Below, in pieces: positions 1 through 12,454 of a stretch of DNA of 64,000 nt; position 1 is the first letter of the stretch, and each line of letters opens with the position of its first letter. The notes beneath the pieces are model-generated. The model was not told the DNA's origin, searched no databases, and saw nothing but the letters and a program-made list of their open reading frames with translations. Source of the stretch: Ditylenchus dipsaci (Eukaryota; Nematoda; Chromadorea; Rhabditida; Anguinidae); the NCBI GenBank assembly GCA_004194705.1, contig SADC01000290.1, positions 1 through 64,000 of the forward strand. The letters are read 5' to 3'. The translations under genes and the position numbers were made by a program.

Positions 1-900
1 TTCTACACGTCAAAAAACCAGCATGATCACGCATGATCATGAACCATCAGGACAACGTTTATCCAGTCCAGCAAGTCAGAACAGTACATGCACCATCGCA
101 TAGGCCGGATTAAGGAAGGAGGTGTTAGATGATCAAGGAATTCGATGGCTCATACTTAGTGTAAATTTGCATCATGCTGATTTAACCTGTTCTCGCTGTA
201 TATAAATGGGAGAGATCTTTAATAAATATCTTAGTATCTTAGTTGCTTGATCGGTCTTATTAGTTCTCCCTGCAGAACTAACAGTATGTGTTGTGCACAT
301 CTCAACTCGAAGCTCCTTTCCCGGAGAAGGCAGAGGACCCGGAGTTAAGATGCTCGCACTCATAACTTTCACACTTTTTAAGTATTTTATAGAAGAAATA
401 CAGCATATAAAAATAGCTTACAAGCTGTCCTTGTCGGCCATACTTTTAGCAAATAAAGTCCTTGAAAGATATGCACCAACACACAAAGTTGTTACGTCTA
501 AAATTTTATAAATTCTTTAGTTTTCAATAAGAAATAATCAAAAAACTAATTTTCTATTTGAGAATTGCAAAAAATTTAACCAGCAGACATGTTTTCTGAG
601 CTGAGTTTTCACACAGAAAAACTAAGCAGAAATATGAAAAAGATGGGCGATACTGGAGTATACCGTGTGACCGAAAATTCCTTGGACAAACTTTGAGGAC
701 GTTTTTAGATAGTAATTATTTGTCATTTTGGAATTCTGTAAAAACAGTTTTGTATGCTTGCATCTTCTCTTTCAAAAAAACATATGAAATTTAAAGAAGC
801 ACTATAAAAGTTAAGGTTTGGACCTGAACACTAGAGAATAAGACAAGTGTTTTCATAGCTTTAACTGGTCAAAAGTTTTATTGAGTGTTAAGCGCAACAA
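1..900. other. intergenic, no gene recognised
   Basis: No coding exon recognised. Positions about 290-365 hold one copy of a dispersed imperfect palindrome of the type GTGCACATCTCAACTC ... GAGTTAAGATGCTCGCAC, also found near 31995-32090 and 40095-40150. The rest is AT-rich sequence without visible structure. Confidence 0.5.
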
Positions 901-1083
901 CAACATCACATAACTGTATTGTAGCAAAGTTCAAGAGCTACAAACTTCATTTCACAGAATAATTTTTGAAAGTCTGAGCTGAAAGTCTGAGATGATATAC
1001 GGTATTTTGAAAAAAAAATAGCTTCTTTAAAAAAAATAAACAAAACCCGAAAAAATTGAAAAATCTTGAATTTTAGTTCTTTT

Positions 1084-1340
1084 TTAAAGGACCATGGTTT
1101 TTGAACGCAGCGACATTTACGAAATTTGAATTGGCGGGGGACACTTTTTATCATTGAGACCAATTTAATTTGAATGTGAATTATTTTTTATTTACATTCC
1201 AAGTTTAAATTTTTATGTCTTATTTCAGGTATTACTAAACTCTCATATAAGTAGTCATGGTGTAGTGAAACTAGCCGAAGACGTCCGATCTGGCAATGTC
1301 AAGCAACGTTAGGCTCGACTAGTGAATGGTACTGTATTTT
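1084..1340 (+). repeat. half of a TTAA element plus tRNA-like segment
   Basis: Starts TTAAAGGACCATGG, like the TTAA-bounded fold-back elements elsewhere in this window (12455, 15964), but I see no matching right arm. About 170 bp further on, 1258-1330 has a tRNA-like segment: an A-box-like TGGTGTAGTGA and a B-box-like GGCTCGACTAG roughly 50 nt apart. It is clearly related to the segment at 16130-16200. Probably a truncated element. Confidence 0.45.
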
Positions 1341-1379
1341 ACATTATAGTTACTTCGCGTCTGACTCTAATCTGTTTAT

Positions 1380-2100
1380 TTTTTATTAGTTTTCAGAACT
1401 TTTCTTAGCTTTCTTAAGCTGTTTGCACTGAAATCGAAAAGCTGAACCAAAAAATGTTTTGAAAACCTTTAAGGCTGCCCTCTTACTCCGCGGGACACGA
1501 GACTAGGGCCCCAAAGCCACGGGACACGGTAAATTTTATATCCTGGCAAGAGATTTAAGGCTTAATCGACCCTGCTCTACACGATACAACAATAATATAC
1601 AGTTGCCGCTCGATTTAACGGCACCCTAAAAAATTAGTTCCCGCTTAGGGTCCGACACTTTTTTTAGCTCGACACTTCAAAAACTTTTGACCGTTTTCTT
1701 GTGACTGTCTGGTCGTAAATATCGAAGGATTCTGATATTGCCGATCATTTTTTAGAATCATGAAATTTCGCACTCCAAAAAATCCAAATCTCGATTTAAC
1801 GACACCATTTTGATAAAAAAAAGTCGTTGAATCGAGATTTGGATTTTCTGAAGTGAAAAATTTCATGATTCTGACAAACGATCGGCAAAATCGGACTACT
1901 TGCAATATTTGCGACCAGAATGTCAAGAGAAAACGGTCAAAATTAACCGTCTCCCGTGACTTTGGGGGCCCTAGTTTCGTTCAAAAAATTTTTTCCCAGC
2001 ATGAGGGCAGCCTTAAAGCTTTTCAAAAAAAATTTTTGATTTAGCTTTTTGATTTTAATGCAAACAGCTTAAGTAAGCTAGGAACCCTTTTTCGCCATAA
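1380..2100. repeat. long imperfect palindrome (fold-back element)
   Basis: Left arm contains TTAAGCTGTTTGCA and AAGGCTGCCCTC followed by ACTAGGGCCCC; the right arm contains the reverse complements near 1970-2085. The centre repeats a shorter inverted motif (CTCGATTTAACGACACC against its complement). No open reading frame of interest. Typical of a non-autonomous fold-back DNA transposon. Confidence 0.65.
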
Positions 2101-2119
2101 ATAAAAAATGACACAATTC

Positions 2120-2255
2120 TACTAAGCTATCAACTGGCTGAATACAATATTGAAAAGTGGGAGAACAATTTATTTTGAAAAAATAGGTGTGGTTTTAAAA
2201 ACACAATTTTTCTCCTAACTTTGCATATTTTATTCAGCCAGTTGATGGCTCATTA
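2120..2255. repeat. short palindrome
   Basis: Inverted copies of ATCAACTGGCTGAATA separated by about 90 bp. Non-coding. Confidence 0.5.
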
Positions 2256-4200
2256 CAAAATAAATAGACAAAATGAAATGGAATAGAATAAATAGACAAA
2301 ATAAAGTAAACACCGAGAACGAAAAGTTTTTAAAATTTGACGGAGATTTAATAATTTTGACGGGTGTTTTCACCTACAGCCTAATTTTTTTACTTTGACA
2401 AGCAATGCCGAAAATTTAGTTACTTGTGCACGTTTTTTCCAATCGCTTAAAAATCATAACATTTTTGTCCCTATCGGTGGATGGTTACATCATTTTTTGC
2501 TTGTGCTCTTAGGCACACGCTATGCATTCAAAAAAAAATTCGCTGAACCATACTACACCCCAAAAATTTACTCGTATACCTTCAAAATCATACCCTTTTC
2601 ATAAAAACTGAAAAAGGAACAAATCAGTTTTGTAGAGTAAGCAGTTAGTTACTAAGAAACAGATGGCATCGCTCAATGTAAAAGGAATAAGAAAAATTTG
2701 ATGTAATAGAAATGGCTATTACTTTTTAGCTGGCCAAAAATGTTAAAATATCATAATTTGCAAAATAAAGTATGAAAAAAATCTAGATATAAACAAAAAC
2801 AGTGAAGCTAGCTGAATTTGTAAAAATTAATTATTGAAATTGATTCTTTATTGAAAATTTGTTATTTAAATTCAAAATAACAGACACAGACATAAAATTT
2901 TACAGAAAAATTGAAAGGTCGATAAGCTGTTTAGAATTTGAAATAATAAACACATTTGAAATTAAAAACAAAGATTCACATGCATGAAATTTATTTTTTA
3001 TTTAAAAAATTCTAATAAATTTGTTTTTGTTTTCGTGTGCTTTGTTAGCATATTACCATTATATATTTGTTTTTTTTACAAAAGAAAGGCATCTTTTGTG
3101 CTTTTTGCAAAAATTTCTTTTTCAAATGTTAATTAACTAGGGGCTACAAGCGACTAACATGGCCTCTATCGTGTTTATACTTATTAATTAAGAGTCCCGG
3201 GTAGGTATATGACAGAAGTTTTCAAAAGCTGGCATGAAATTTGACATCAAACACGAAAATCCGACTAAAATACATTCTAAAATACACCAATTACAATTTT
3301 GAGGGCAACAAAAGAAATTCAAAGCATTTTTAATTATACGTATTTGTGCTAAAGAAGAAAGCAATGTCCAACAGTTTGCAGCAAAAATTACAGAAAATTG
3401 GGCTTACAAAGTAGCGACCCACACATGCCAAATACTGTACGGAGATAGGGCTTTTTAATAAAGACTTTAAAAATAATTTGTCTGCTTTTAGACAGCACAT
3501 GTAAAATTTAGTAAAAGTGACAATATCTTTTTTAGATAAATATCTTTTAAATATCTTTTTAGGATAATAAAAAATTCCAAAAATGACAAAAAAATTGAAA
3601 AATTATTAGAATGCCATTTTGCCTAAAACTACATGCACTTTTTTCGTAAGGTTCATTTTGTTAGGACACTTTTAATATTAATTGTTCTTTTATTAACTCT
3701 TCATTCTCACTTCTTTGGGAATTATACTAGCGTATTTAGGAGAGGCTCAAATGTGTGACCCGAACAGAAAAAAATTAAAACTGAAAATAGGTTTCAAGTT
3801 AATTAACAAACGCTTACACACTCACAAAAATAAACGATAAAAATTTGTAAGTGAAGTTTTTCATAAACCATTCTTTCAGCTCTAAAGACATAATTTCTCG
3901 AGCAAATCATTGAGTATTTGCTTTTCTGCCAACTGTAGGTGGCCGGAAACTTGATTTCTCACCGGCTACTTACGAATGCGCAGTCATGCAGAAGAGCTTG
4001 AGGGTAGCGCCCTTTCAAAAAATCGGTCTTTATGGGCAGGAGAGGGGTTGTTGGGTCAATCGACGACTTTTATTTATTCATTTTTCTTTGTTTATTATTA
4101 CAGTAGACTTTCGGTACTATTCCATTGTGACCCCCCCCCCCAAAAGCTATTCCAGGGTATCCACTCACACCCCCCCCCTAAAAAATAAGGACCTATTCCA
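2256..4200. other. AT-rich non-coding stretch
   Basis: No exon with homology or convincing splice sites recognised. Two runs of 9 to 13 C occur near 4128-4180. Earlier exons of the gene ending at 4532 may lie here or beyond the window, but I could not identify them. Confidence 0.4.
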
Positions 4201-4361
4201 CTGTATTCCACTGTCCAAATTCGAGCGGCCGTCCAATATTTCGCCGTGCTCTGAAATTTAGCCCCGGCCGTCTACCCGCCGTCCAAAGCAAATTTTTTTC
4301 GCCGGGCTTCGGCCGTCTGTTTTCATTGCAGTGAATTGATAATCTTTGGATTAATAATCAG

Positions 4362-4532
4362 TGGTTAGACATTTATTCTTCACGTTTCTATAAAGCAGGC
4401 GTTGAATTTGTTGCCCTGTCGGGCATTTCCAAAGCCATAGATGAAACGATGGATTTCCTAGATGGAGACGAAAAAGAAAAAGCAAGACCAGCCGTGCGAG
4501 AGTATCTAGCTGAATTGTCTCGCAACAAATGA
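4362..4532 (+). CDS. terminal exon of an unidentified gene
   Basis: The reading frame follows a possible 3' splice site (AATAATCAG) and runs 56 codons to a TGA at 4530-4532. The peptide starts WLDIYSSRFYKAG and ends REYLAELSRNK. Its composition (charged, helical, FLDGDEKEKARPAV in the middle) is much more protein-like than the surrounding DNA. A polyadenylation signal AATAAA lies 93 bp downstream, so this is probably the last coding exon of a plus-strand gene. A second possible acceptor (AAAGCAG ending at 4398) would shorten the exon but keep the frame. I do not recognise the family and could not find upstream exons, so function is unassigned. A decayed transposase exon is an alternative. Confidence 0.5.
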   Translation, partial: WLDIYSSRFYKAGVEFVALSGISKAIDETMDFLDGDEKEKARPAVREYLAELSRNK

Positions 4533-4624
4533 CCTAATTTCGAAGCTCTATTACAAGATCTCAATTTTGTGTGTCTTCATTTTCTTATTTCTGCCAGTTT
4601 TACAGTTAAACCTTTGCCTTATTC

Positions 4625-4630
4625 AATAAA
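4625..4630 (+). promoter_or_regulatory. polyadenylation signal AATAAA
   Basis: Canonical AATAAA hexamer 93 bp after the stop codon of the terminal exon at 4362-4532, at a plausible distance for cleavage of that transcript. Confidence 0.45.
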
Positions 4631-4929
4631 AATTTACATTAAAAGATGGATCTTTTCCAAATTGTTATTGCGATATACCACCTATCACTTTGCCGTCACA
4701 ATTTTTTACCGCCGTCCGATTTGCCGGCCGTCTTAATTTTTTTACCAGCCGGCCACCGTCCGTCCTGACTTTTCACGAACGGCCATCTTTTCCAAAGAAA
4801 CAATTTACTGGCCGGCCGTTCAATTTTTTTCGGACGACGGTCCGACCGTCTCACTTTTCGGCGCTATCCGGACGGAGACGGGACGGGCCCGGAGGACGGC
4901 GCGGTCGCTATGTTTATGACCAGTCAAAA

Positions 4930-5880
4930 GTCGCGTTATTGTGAGAATCGCGTTATATTGAGGTTTTCTTCTATTTCAAACTTTTCCTATTTCGAACAAC
5001 ATTAAAAAAGTACGTTTCGATTCAGATTTTGTGCGCTATTTTCCGTTCCCGACGACAAAACGTATTCCTGATAGTGCGACTGTCATATTTTATTATAATT
5101 TTAGGATATAGGTTTTTCGCTACAGCCAACTCTCGCTATACAGTTGACTCTCGATAAAATGCACTTTTTTCGCGTCTTCAGCGACCGCATTATATATAAA
5201 GTTAACCGTAATACTATTGGGGTATTTTAAGCGCTGGGGATAAAAGAAATTCTGACCTTGAGTTATGACTCAGGACTTGAGCGATAATTTTTGAAAAAAC
5301 GTTATATTGAGATTTTTTCAGCACAGACAATATTTATTATCGCGTTAAAATTTGTAGACTTTCTTTTCAGGTCAGCCAAATCAGTCAAATAGTCGCGCTA
5401 TATTGATAGTTGCGTTATATCGAAATTCAACTGCATTCTTTTATTCATTTTTATCTCATTTTTAATTTACTAAGAACGGCAAATTTTGATGGGAGAGGGG
5501 TTCAGATAATGCTTTACGTGTTGGAAATGACTAACGTATAGGTGCAAATAGTCATGTCATTTAAAATTTCAACTTCTGCAATTATCGAAAATATATTTAT
5601 ACCTGATCACAACAATCATTTACTTCAATACAACAAAAAACCTTTTTATGTGACCTTTGTCTCACAAAGAACGGCTTGAGGGATCTATTTCCTCCGCATT
5701 AGTTTTTTCTATAAAAAAATATCTTTATCTTTTGATAAATTACCTTTATTTTTTAACGAGATAATAAATATTATATGAAATTAGAGGAGCTTTAAATTTG
5801 TATATCTGCTAAATTCAAAATAATTAATTTCACTCGAAGCTTGGTATCACACCTTTGTCTGAAGTTTACTGACAAAAAAC
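4930..5880. repeat. intergenic with pogo/Tigger-like MITE remnants
   Basis: Between the upstream terminal exon and EDC4. About 5100-5435 contains terminal sequences of the CAGTTGACTCTCG type and iterated words such as CGCGTTATATTGA/CGATATAACGC, matching the TA-flanked MITE families elsewhere in the window. No promoter motif can be assigned by eye. Confidence 0.4.
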
Positions 5881-5889
5881 CTAATCAGT

Positions 5890-8800
5890 ATGGAGCTTTT
5901 GTCACCGTCGACCTATGTGGAGAAGCAGTATGTTTTCTGCTTTTTGGCCAATAGTCAATTATCGTCTAATTAACTCAGCTTAAATAGCATTTTTCCAGCA
6001 CACTCAATGAATCTGAAGACTTTGTTCGTTTGCCATTGGGAAAAATGTAGTGTTGAATGTGGATCAACAAGACTCAAGTACAGCAGATGGCAATCCTCTA
6101 GGCAACAAGCTTCGTGAAAGAGACAGTGCAAGAGCTAATTCCACAGTTTTGACAGATTACAAATGGGAAACCAAGGCAGCTTATACTGGACGCATTTTGG
6201 CTGCAAGAGAGAAATTGGTCGCTTATCGTCTTTTTAATACTACCGGAGAAGCTATTAGAGTGTTAGAGCGTGATACTAGGTTGGTTTTATTTTGTGACAG
6301 AGCATAAATTCACTGTGTAACTTTTAATTATAAGGATAGCCTGGTATTTTTATATCTCCTGGTAATTGACCTGAAAACCGAAAAGCTTAAATGCTTATAA
6401 AGCGAGTTGAAATTTTTAATGAACTATTTTCACAGCTAACAAATAGGCATGACTTTGGTTCTAATCAGTTGTTATGAAAATGTAAGCGTTTTAATAGCAA
6501 TGCAGATCGTTTTTTCAAAAAGGGTGACGCGTTATAGATGTTTTGCTTTTCAATGACAAAATTTCATGATTTTTAATCGGAATTTTACGATATTTGAAAC
6601 CAAACTGCAGAAAGAGAACTATATCGAGCTGAAAAAGTATTGGACCCTCGCGGGAACCGACTTTTGCGGGTCACGCGTTAGCGAGGTTCGACTGTATAGG
6701 AAAGAAATAATTTTTCAAGATAATGTTTAGGGCAAGACATCTGATAAAGGACTTCCGACAACCAACTGTAGATTTGCAATGGGCTACTCATTCTCCTTTT
6801 CTTGCAGTCTTAGACGCTGACGCTAATGTTTATGTTTATCAAGTAGATGAAAAATGCAAAACCCTGTAAGTTTTTAACAAATATTTAAGTGTAAAATACA
6901 TTTAATACAAACCCTTTAGTGTCAAATATCTCAACATAATCCGAACTGAAAGTACCGAAAGGAAAAGTCCATCAGAAAAAGTGGGCTCTACTCCAAAGTT
7001 GGCTTGGTGTCCATACATTCCTGAACAAGATGAAATGGCGCAGAAGGAGAGCGCACAGAATGCAACATGCTCGCTGTAGCTCAGGTATTGCTCGCTGTTA
7101 CAATAAGTATTTATATCAACAGATAGCATGTTAGGGATCTAAAATCGACATCTTCTTCCTGCATACAATCAAGTCAGCTTTGAATAAATCAGAAGTTCAT
7201 TATGAACAGTTGGTCGCGGATGAAGTGCCTGGTGGAATGCTGAGCGTCACGTTAACCTCGGTCGGTGGAACTTATATAATAAATCATATTTTTAGAAAAA
7301 TTAGCCTTTCAAATAGCCTTAGTAAATTGAGAAGATGATAAATTTGCAAGTGATAAATAATAAATATACCAACCTATCGTCATTTTCAGGAGGTCACTTC
7401 GATCAAACTCAGTCCAGATGCTACTGCTATGGCTGTTTCTACAGTGGACAAAAATGTGACATTCTTCGTAGTAGAAACGGACAAAACTCGATTTGCTAAC
7501 ACTGTACAGCCCATGCCAAATCACTTTGTCGAAGAGCTCATTTTTCTAGACAACTTAGCAGTTCAAAATCAGTTAGTTTTTTTTCAAATGGCTAAACCTA
7601 AGCCTAAGTTAATCTTTCAGAGAGCAGTTTTGGAAGTTTGCAGTGGTGTCATCAGATTCAGGTCGACGTCTAGCCATTTTCGATTGTGACAGCTGGCAGT
7701 GCCTTGGAAAGTTGCGCTTTGAGTCTCCTCAACAAATAAATCACTTGGAATTGTTGGTCGACTCTACAGCTAATTTCTTGTTTGTCGTGGATTATGATGC
7801 CTCAGTACGTAGATTTGACCAAAATTACGAAAATAAATTATGTTTGAATTTTCAGAGTCTATACTGTCTGGAGCTTGCAAATGTCACCACAATGCCGTGT
7901 TTTGCTTCCTGCACCCAAGTCAACTTTTGTAATCCCTTGCTGAGTGTGGTACCCTGCGGTCTGGTGGAAAACTTGGATTGCGGTAAGACTATTTCACGAA
8001 TTTTTTACTGGATTTATTTATACTATTTAGATCTGTCTTTGGATGAGGACGACAGTTCACCTAGCTCGATCACAGCCACTTTTGTTGCTATTACACATAG
8101 GTCACTGCTAGAGCTCAGCATTGATTTGGAGCGCTGTCAAATTGATCCAACCGCTTGGTTGAATACGCCTCGAAGCCAATTAGATGTAGATGAACAGCAT
8201 ATGGAAGAGGCTTTGCAGATAAACACTAACTTAGCTGCAGATGTGGAGTTGGTGGTAATAGGAGATGAAGCCCCAGAAATCGTGAAAAAGTTAGTCATCA
8301 TTAGTCATTTTAAGATATTTGTGGTTAATCAAGTAGTCTAAAAATTTAAACAGGTAGCTCTTACCTCTTTCCTATCAACCGTTTTTTGACTTGATATCTC
8401 CATATAAAGTGATGTGGGCAGAGGGATACCCGATTAATTATACTTAAGCTCTTTTTTACCAACTAATGCAAAAAGGGTCTCCGAATAATATATTATTTAA
8501 AAACTGCTCAGATTCATTCCGTAAGCAACGCTTTGTGAGCATTTCGCCCTTCAAAAATTTAAAGACATGAAATATTAAAGTTAAGCGATAGTTAATTCGT
8601 TAGCTATTTTGAGTAACATAAAGAAAATTTCAGCTCAGAAAAGACTGTCTACCCCCACTCAAACGCCCATCTAAACAGTGGTACTAGCGATAACACTTCG
8701 ATATTGGAGGAGTTTTCAAACAAAATCATCAACTTAATTGATGAAAAAATGCACAACATGTCCGTCAAAATTGGTCAACTTTCCATAGAAGTTGAAAAAC

Positions 8801-11800
8801 TGCAGCAAGAAAACAGGGACCTTCGCAATGAGCAAACCGATAACTTGTCCAATGTACTCGAGAAGATTTGTGAGTAAACTATTACTGTTTTTAATGAAAA
8901 AATTATCACAAATTTAGCCAATGAGATAAAAATGCGAGACGAGAGGATCGAGACCACAATTAGTGAACTTAACTCCAGATCTCAGGAACACCTGCTTCGA
9001 GCCATGGAAACTGTTTTAAATGCCAATGCCTTGAATGTCCAATCAATTGGAGAAGGTCTGCAGTCAAGCACTGTGGATACCGTCCGCTCAACAGTTAACC
9101 AAATGTTGTTGCCAGCGGTGGAGGGGGTATGTCAACAACTGTTCCAGCAACTAAATGAAACATTCAAAGACGGATTACAGGTTAGTTTCGGATCTTAGTG
9201 AATAAAGGATATGGTATAGGGACGTTGTTTCAAATGTCCAAAAATGAGCAAAACATTTTTCCAAATTTTGCCTTGGTCTCCCCTGTTAATGTTTCTTTAC
9301 TTTTTACGCACTTAGGCTCAGTCTCAGAGTAGGCCAGCGCGCGTTAAGACGGACTCAAACGTGTGGGTTAAACATTGAAAACATGGATCTTTAAACTTTC
9401 AAACATCAATTAACACTTCCAAGTAAAATGGGTAAAATATGGATTAGCGACACTTTGTGATTTTTTTGCAAATTTGTATAAAAAAAAACGTCAATTTTCA
9501 GGACGAAAGTTTTCTGAAAGTCTTCCCTAATGCTTAAAGCTCTTCTTGAATCCAAATTCGTTGAGATCAGATCAAAATAATATTTATGAGCTGAAATATC
9601 GAAATGGTTTAAAAATTTCTGGCTTATTTACTCAAAGTAGCAATATCTTAGGCTATAAAATTATTTAGACATGATTTTAAAAGATTCGGATTTAGAAAGA
9701 GATTTCGTGAAATGTCAGAATGTTGGCAAAGTAAATTTATTTCTGATTTTTCTTTATCCAACATTTGATTTCATATTTGTCTGGACCAAATTTCTTTGTC
9801 ACCGCGCTGCCATTATATTCGCGTGTGTATGGAATTGATTTTTCCTGTACGTTCCTTGCTCTTCCAACTTCTTGATGTTTCTATTAACAGTCTTCAGAAG
9901 TGTTCTAGTGTCCTCTATTAGTTTTCTAACTGATTTGCTAAGATGATTGTTTAAAACTTGGCTTTTTAGTTTTGAGGTCGGCTTTCCTATTCTTCTTATC
10001 TTTTTGTTAAGCTTTTTTTTAAACTCTTGAGACAAGCTGAAATAGGTGAATTTTGTCATTTGTAAAGAAGGTTGAGGTGAATTTTTGTAATTTATGTTAA
10101 TTTTTTGTTAATATTCTTTTAATAATCTTTTTGATGATATCAAATAACTTTTAAAACTGCAGGAATTCGTTGAGCAAATGCGAAAAGTGCAAGAGCAACA
10201 AATTCAACAAGCCAGTCAGACCCCTACGCCCTTGTTCCAACTAGACCACAACAGTGCTATCATTCAACTTATAGAAAGTGGTCAGATTATCCCAGCTTTT
10301 GAACTTGTTAGTTTTTAAAAGATTTAAACATAAAATAGAACCAGCAATAATTTCTGCATTATTAGGCACTTTCCTTCAAAGAACTAGCCTCAGTGGTGTT
10401 TGTATGCAACAAAGTAGACCCAGATACCCTTTTCTCCACTAAAACCACTCTGCCCATCAACCTTTTGTCAGCATTATTGCAACAGCTGTCCCTGAAGCTG
10501 GATACTGACACACACCTCAAGTTCCGTTACATTGAAAACATACTAATGTATTTGGATGGAAATAACTCAGGACAACCCGGCGAAAAGATAAGAAATATGC
10601 TGGAACAGCTTAATGAAGCACTTACAGGTTCGGCTTACAAATATTGCACATTCTAGATACGCACTCAAACCTCAAATTACAAGGGAACCTCCCCAACTGT
10701 GACATGTAAAACTCTACATTTTTTTAAACACGCGCTCACTGCGAAAATCATTCGTATGGCCATTCCCAGGATCAACCACAAAGATTGTAAATTTGCAATG
10801 CCTTGGTCCCCCAAGCTGATTTTTATTAGATACCAAACAGCTGAAATATCAGCTTGGGGGACCAGGATAATCGAAATTAAAATGGAATAGGATGGCTATA
10901 CGCAAAATTTTCGCATTTAAAGGGGCGTGCCCGTCGCCGATGCGAACATTTTGAAAGGCGGGTACCAGTGGAATTCAAAAGAGAATTAATTTCACTTAAT
11001 TTTGATAAACTCGAAGAAAAATTGTACCTCTCGCGGGAATCGAACCGACGACTAACTTTTACAGTCCGCCGGTGCTTTACCACTAGGCCACTGATGCTAA
11101 TAAACATCGCAAAATGAATACTTTTTTGAATTGACCTGGTAGCCACCTTTTAAATATTCCATTGACGACGGGCGTGCTTCTTTAACGCATCGAAAAAACT
11201 TGGAAAAATGTTAAAAAGATTAAACATTTAGGAGTATACATTTACAGTTCGGGCGGTTCCCTTGTGATTGACCTCTCAGGGATTCAGTATAGAAAGTACT
11301 TAAATCAGGAGGTGAATGAAGGAGATCCAGTTTCTTAAAGGAGGGGTGAAAGCTATTAAGGAGATAGTCTCGACACGAAAGGATCATACCAAGCTTTATG
11401 TTTTTTTAATGTGGACTTAGAGCCATATTTCGTCGACAACTCGGTGTTGCTATATCAGACAAATTTGTGCAGAATTAAAAGTTGGATTAGCATCATCAAT
11501 ATCAGAATCTCTAAATTCTTCAAAAAAAAACCCTAAAAATTAAAATGGAAAAGTGAAAAAACCATCGAAAAAAAAATTGATTAATCTCCTATTGAATTTC
11601 GATTTTAGGGGTTTTTTTAATTAAGAGATTCTGATATTGATGATAATAATTCAATTTTTAATTCTGCACAACTTTGTCCGGAAGTACAATACCGAGTCAT
11701 CGACAAAATATTGATCTAAAACCAAATTTAAAAACAAGAAACTATGTTTAATCCTTTCGTGTCGAGACTATCTCCTTAACAGCTTTTACCCCTCCTTTAA

Positions 11801-12019
11801 AGTAAAAAAAATCAGCTGCAGTGGTCACTTTCACCATAAAAATATTTCATTGTGTCAATGCAAAGATTGTAGATAAAAATAGTATGTATTTTTCAGTGTA
11901 TTGTTTATTTTTCAGCTTTTCTGAGCTCAGAGAACAGCTCTAGTTCTTCCTACAAACGAGAGGTCAAAATCATTAACTCTTTGGCTAACAACCTGCTCAA
12001 ATACAAGTACAAAGGATGA
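5890..12019 (+). CDS. EDC4: Enhancer of mRNA-decapping protein 4
   Basis: EDC4 (Ge-1/Hedls) is the P-body scaffold that couples DCP1/DCP2 decapping. Exons read: 5890-5927, 5999-6289, 6731-6865, 6920-7084, 7135-7260, 7390-7571, 7621-7804, 7856-7982, 8031-8289, 8634-8869, 8918-9180, 10163-10306, 10366-10627, 11916-12019 (TGA). Many introns are 44-51 nt. The N-terminal half shows the EDC4 WD40 region, for example DLQWATHSPFLAVLDADANV and LAWCPYIPEQ. The middle exons (8634-9180) are coiled-coil-like and include LLPAVEGVCQQLFQQLNETF, as in the family. The C-terminal exons carry the conserved alpha-helical P-body domain (VFVCNKVDPDTLF ... LPINLLSALLQQLS). Total length is shorter than the vertebrate protein. 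The start is an ATG opening the first exon; splice phases then agree throughout except within exon 4, where one base appears missing at 7062-7065. The last intron is about 1.3 kb and holds two TTAA elements. Confidence 0.9.
9799..10059 (-). pseudogene. possible Tc1/mariner-type HTH fragment in EDC4 intron
   Basis: An 86-codon frame in EDC4 intron 11, opposite strand. It is Lys/Arg rich; the part SKSVRKLIEDTRTLLKTVNR resembles the second helix-turn-helix of Tc1/mariner-type transposases (family pattern: S-VRKLA-...-TV-R). No catalytic DDE segment follows. It could be a remnant, or chance in AT-rich DNA. Confidence 0.3.
10917..11185. mobile_element. TTAA-bounded fold-back element with tRNA-like loop
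   Basis: Bounded by TTAA at 10917-10920 and 11182-11185. Arms: TTAAAGGGGCGTGCCCGTCG on the left and the imperfect complement CGACGGGCGTGCTTCTTTAA on the right, extending inward through GGTACCAG/CTGGTAGCC and GAATTCAAAA/TTTTTTGAATT. The loop holds a minus-strand tRNA-like sequence (see 11024-11097). TTAA target sites are the signature of the piggyBac superfamily; no transposase is present. Confidence 0.65.
11024..11097 (-). tRNA. tRNA-Tyr-like sequence (degenerate)
   Basis: Read on the minus strand it has an intact A box (TGGCCTAGTGG) and an intact B box (GGTTCGATTCC) at tRNA spacing, with an anticodon-loop-like CTGTAAA that would read GTA (Tyr). Acceptor and T stems pair poorly, so this is more likely a tRNA-derived (SINE-like) relic than a functional gene. 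It sits in the loop of a TTAA-bounded palindrome. Confidence 0.5.
11335..11800. mobile_element. TTAA-bounded fold-back element
   Basis: TTAAAGGAGGGGTGAAAGCT at the left end and the near-complement AGCTTTTACCCCTCCTTTAA at the right, with arms continuing through GGAGATAGTCTCGACACGAA and its complement for about 200 bp. TTAA at both ends. Lies in the last EDC4 intron. No coding capacity. Confidence 0.7.
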
Positions 12020-12454
12020 AAATGGCTTGAGTATTATTAAGGATGAATGGAGCAAAAACATGCTTGAATCCAAATATAGTGACTTTTGTTTTTGTTAACT
12101 TTGCTGCTGTTATCGTCTCAAGCATTTTTGAGATTACACTCTTGTATTATTTGGTTATAAAGTATTGATTGATATTTGGTTTTTGTACATTTGCCACAAA
12201 AAATTCAAATTAGAAAATTCAAGATTAAAATAAGTAGGTTATGAAGTACATGTATATATAGATGTAAAGAAATTTGCCCTTGAAAGACGATCTGAACGGT
12301 TATGGATTAGCGACATTTTATGAATTTTTTTTGGAAATTTTGATTAAAAATCGTCAATTTGAAAGCAAAAGTTTTGGACAAGTCATCTCTTGCACCAAAA
12401 TATTTTCTCTTTTTTTACCTTAGGGACTATCACTTGAAGTATTTTTTCTCACGA
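12020..12454. other. EDC4 3' flank
   Basis: Sequence after the EDC4 stop codon; no clear AATAAA close to the stop. No exon recognised up to the TTAA element at 12455. Confidence 0.4.

Larger units (their letters stand above)
4200..4920. repeat. GC-rich GCCGTC-word repeat (split)
   Basis: Two blocks (about 4210-4320 and 4690-4910) are rich in the words GGCCGTC, GCCGTCC and CGGACGG in both orientations, in strong contrast to the AT-rich surroundings. They flank the terminal exon at 4362-4532. Blocks with the same words in opposite orientation suggest a further inverted-repeat element; related words recur near 30833-30870. No coding function inferred. Confidence 0.4.
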
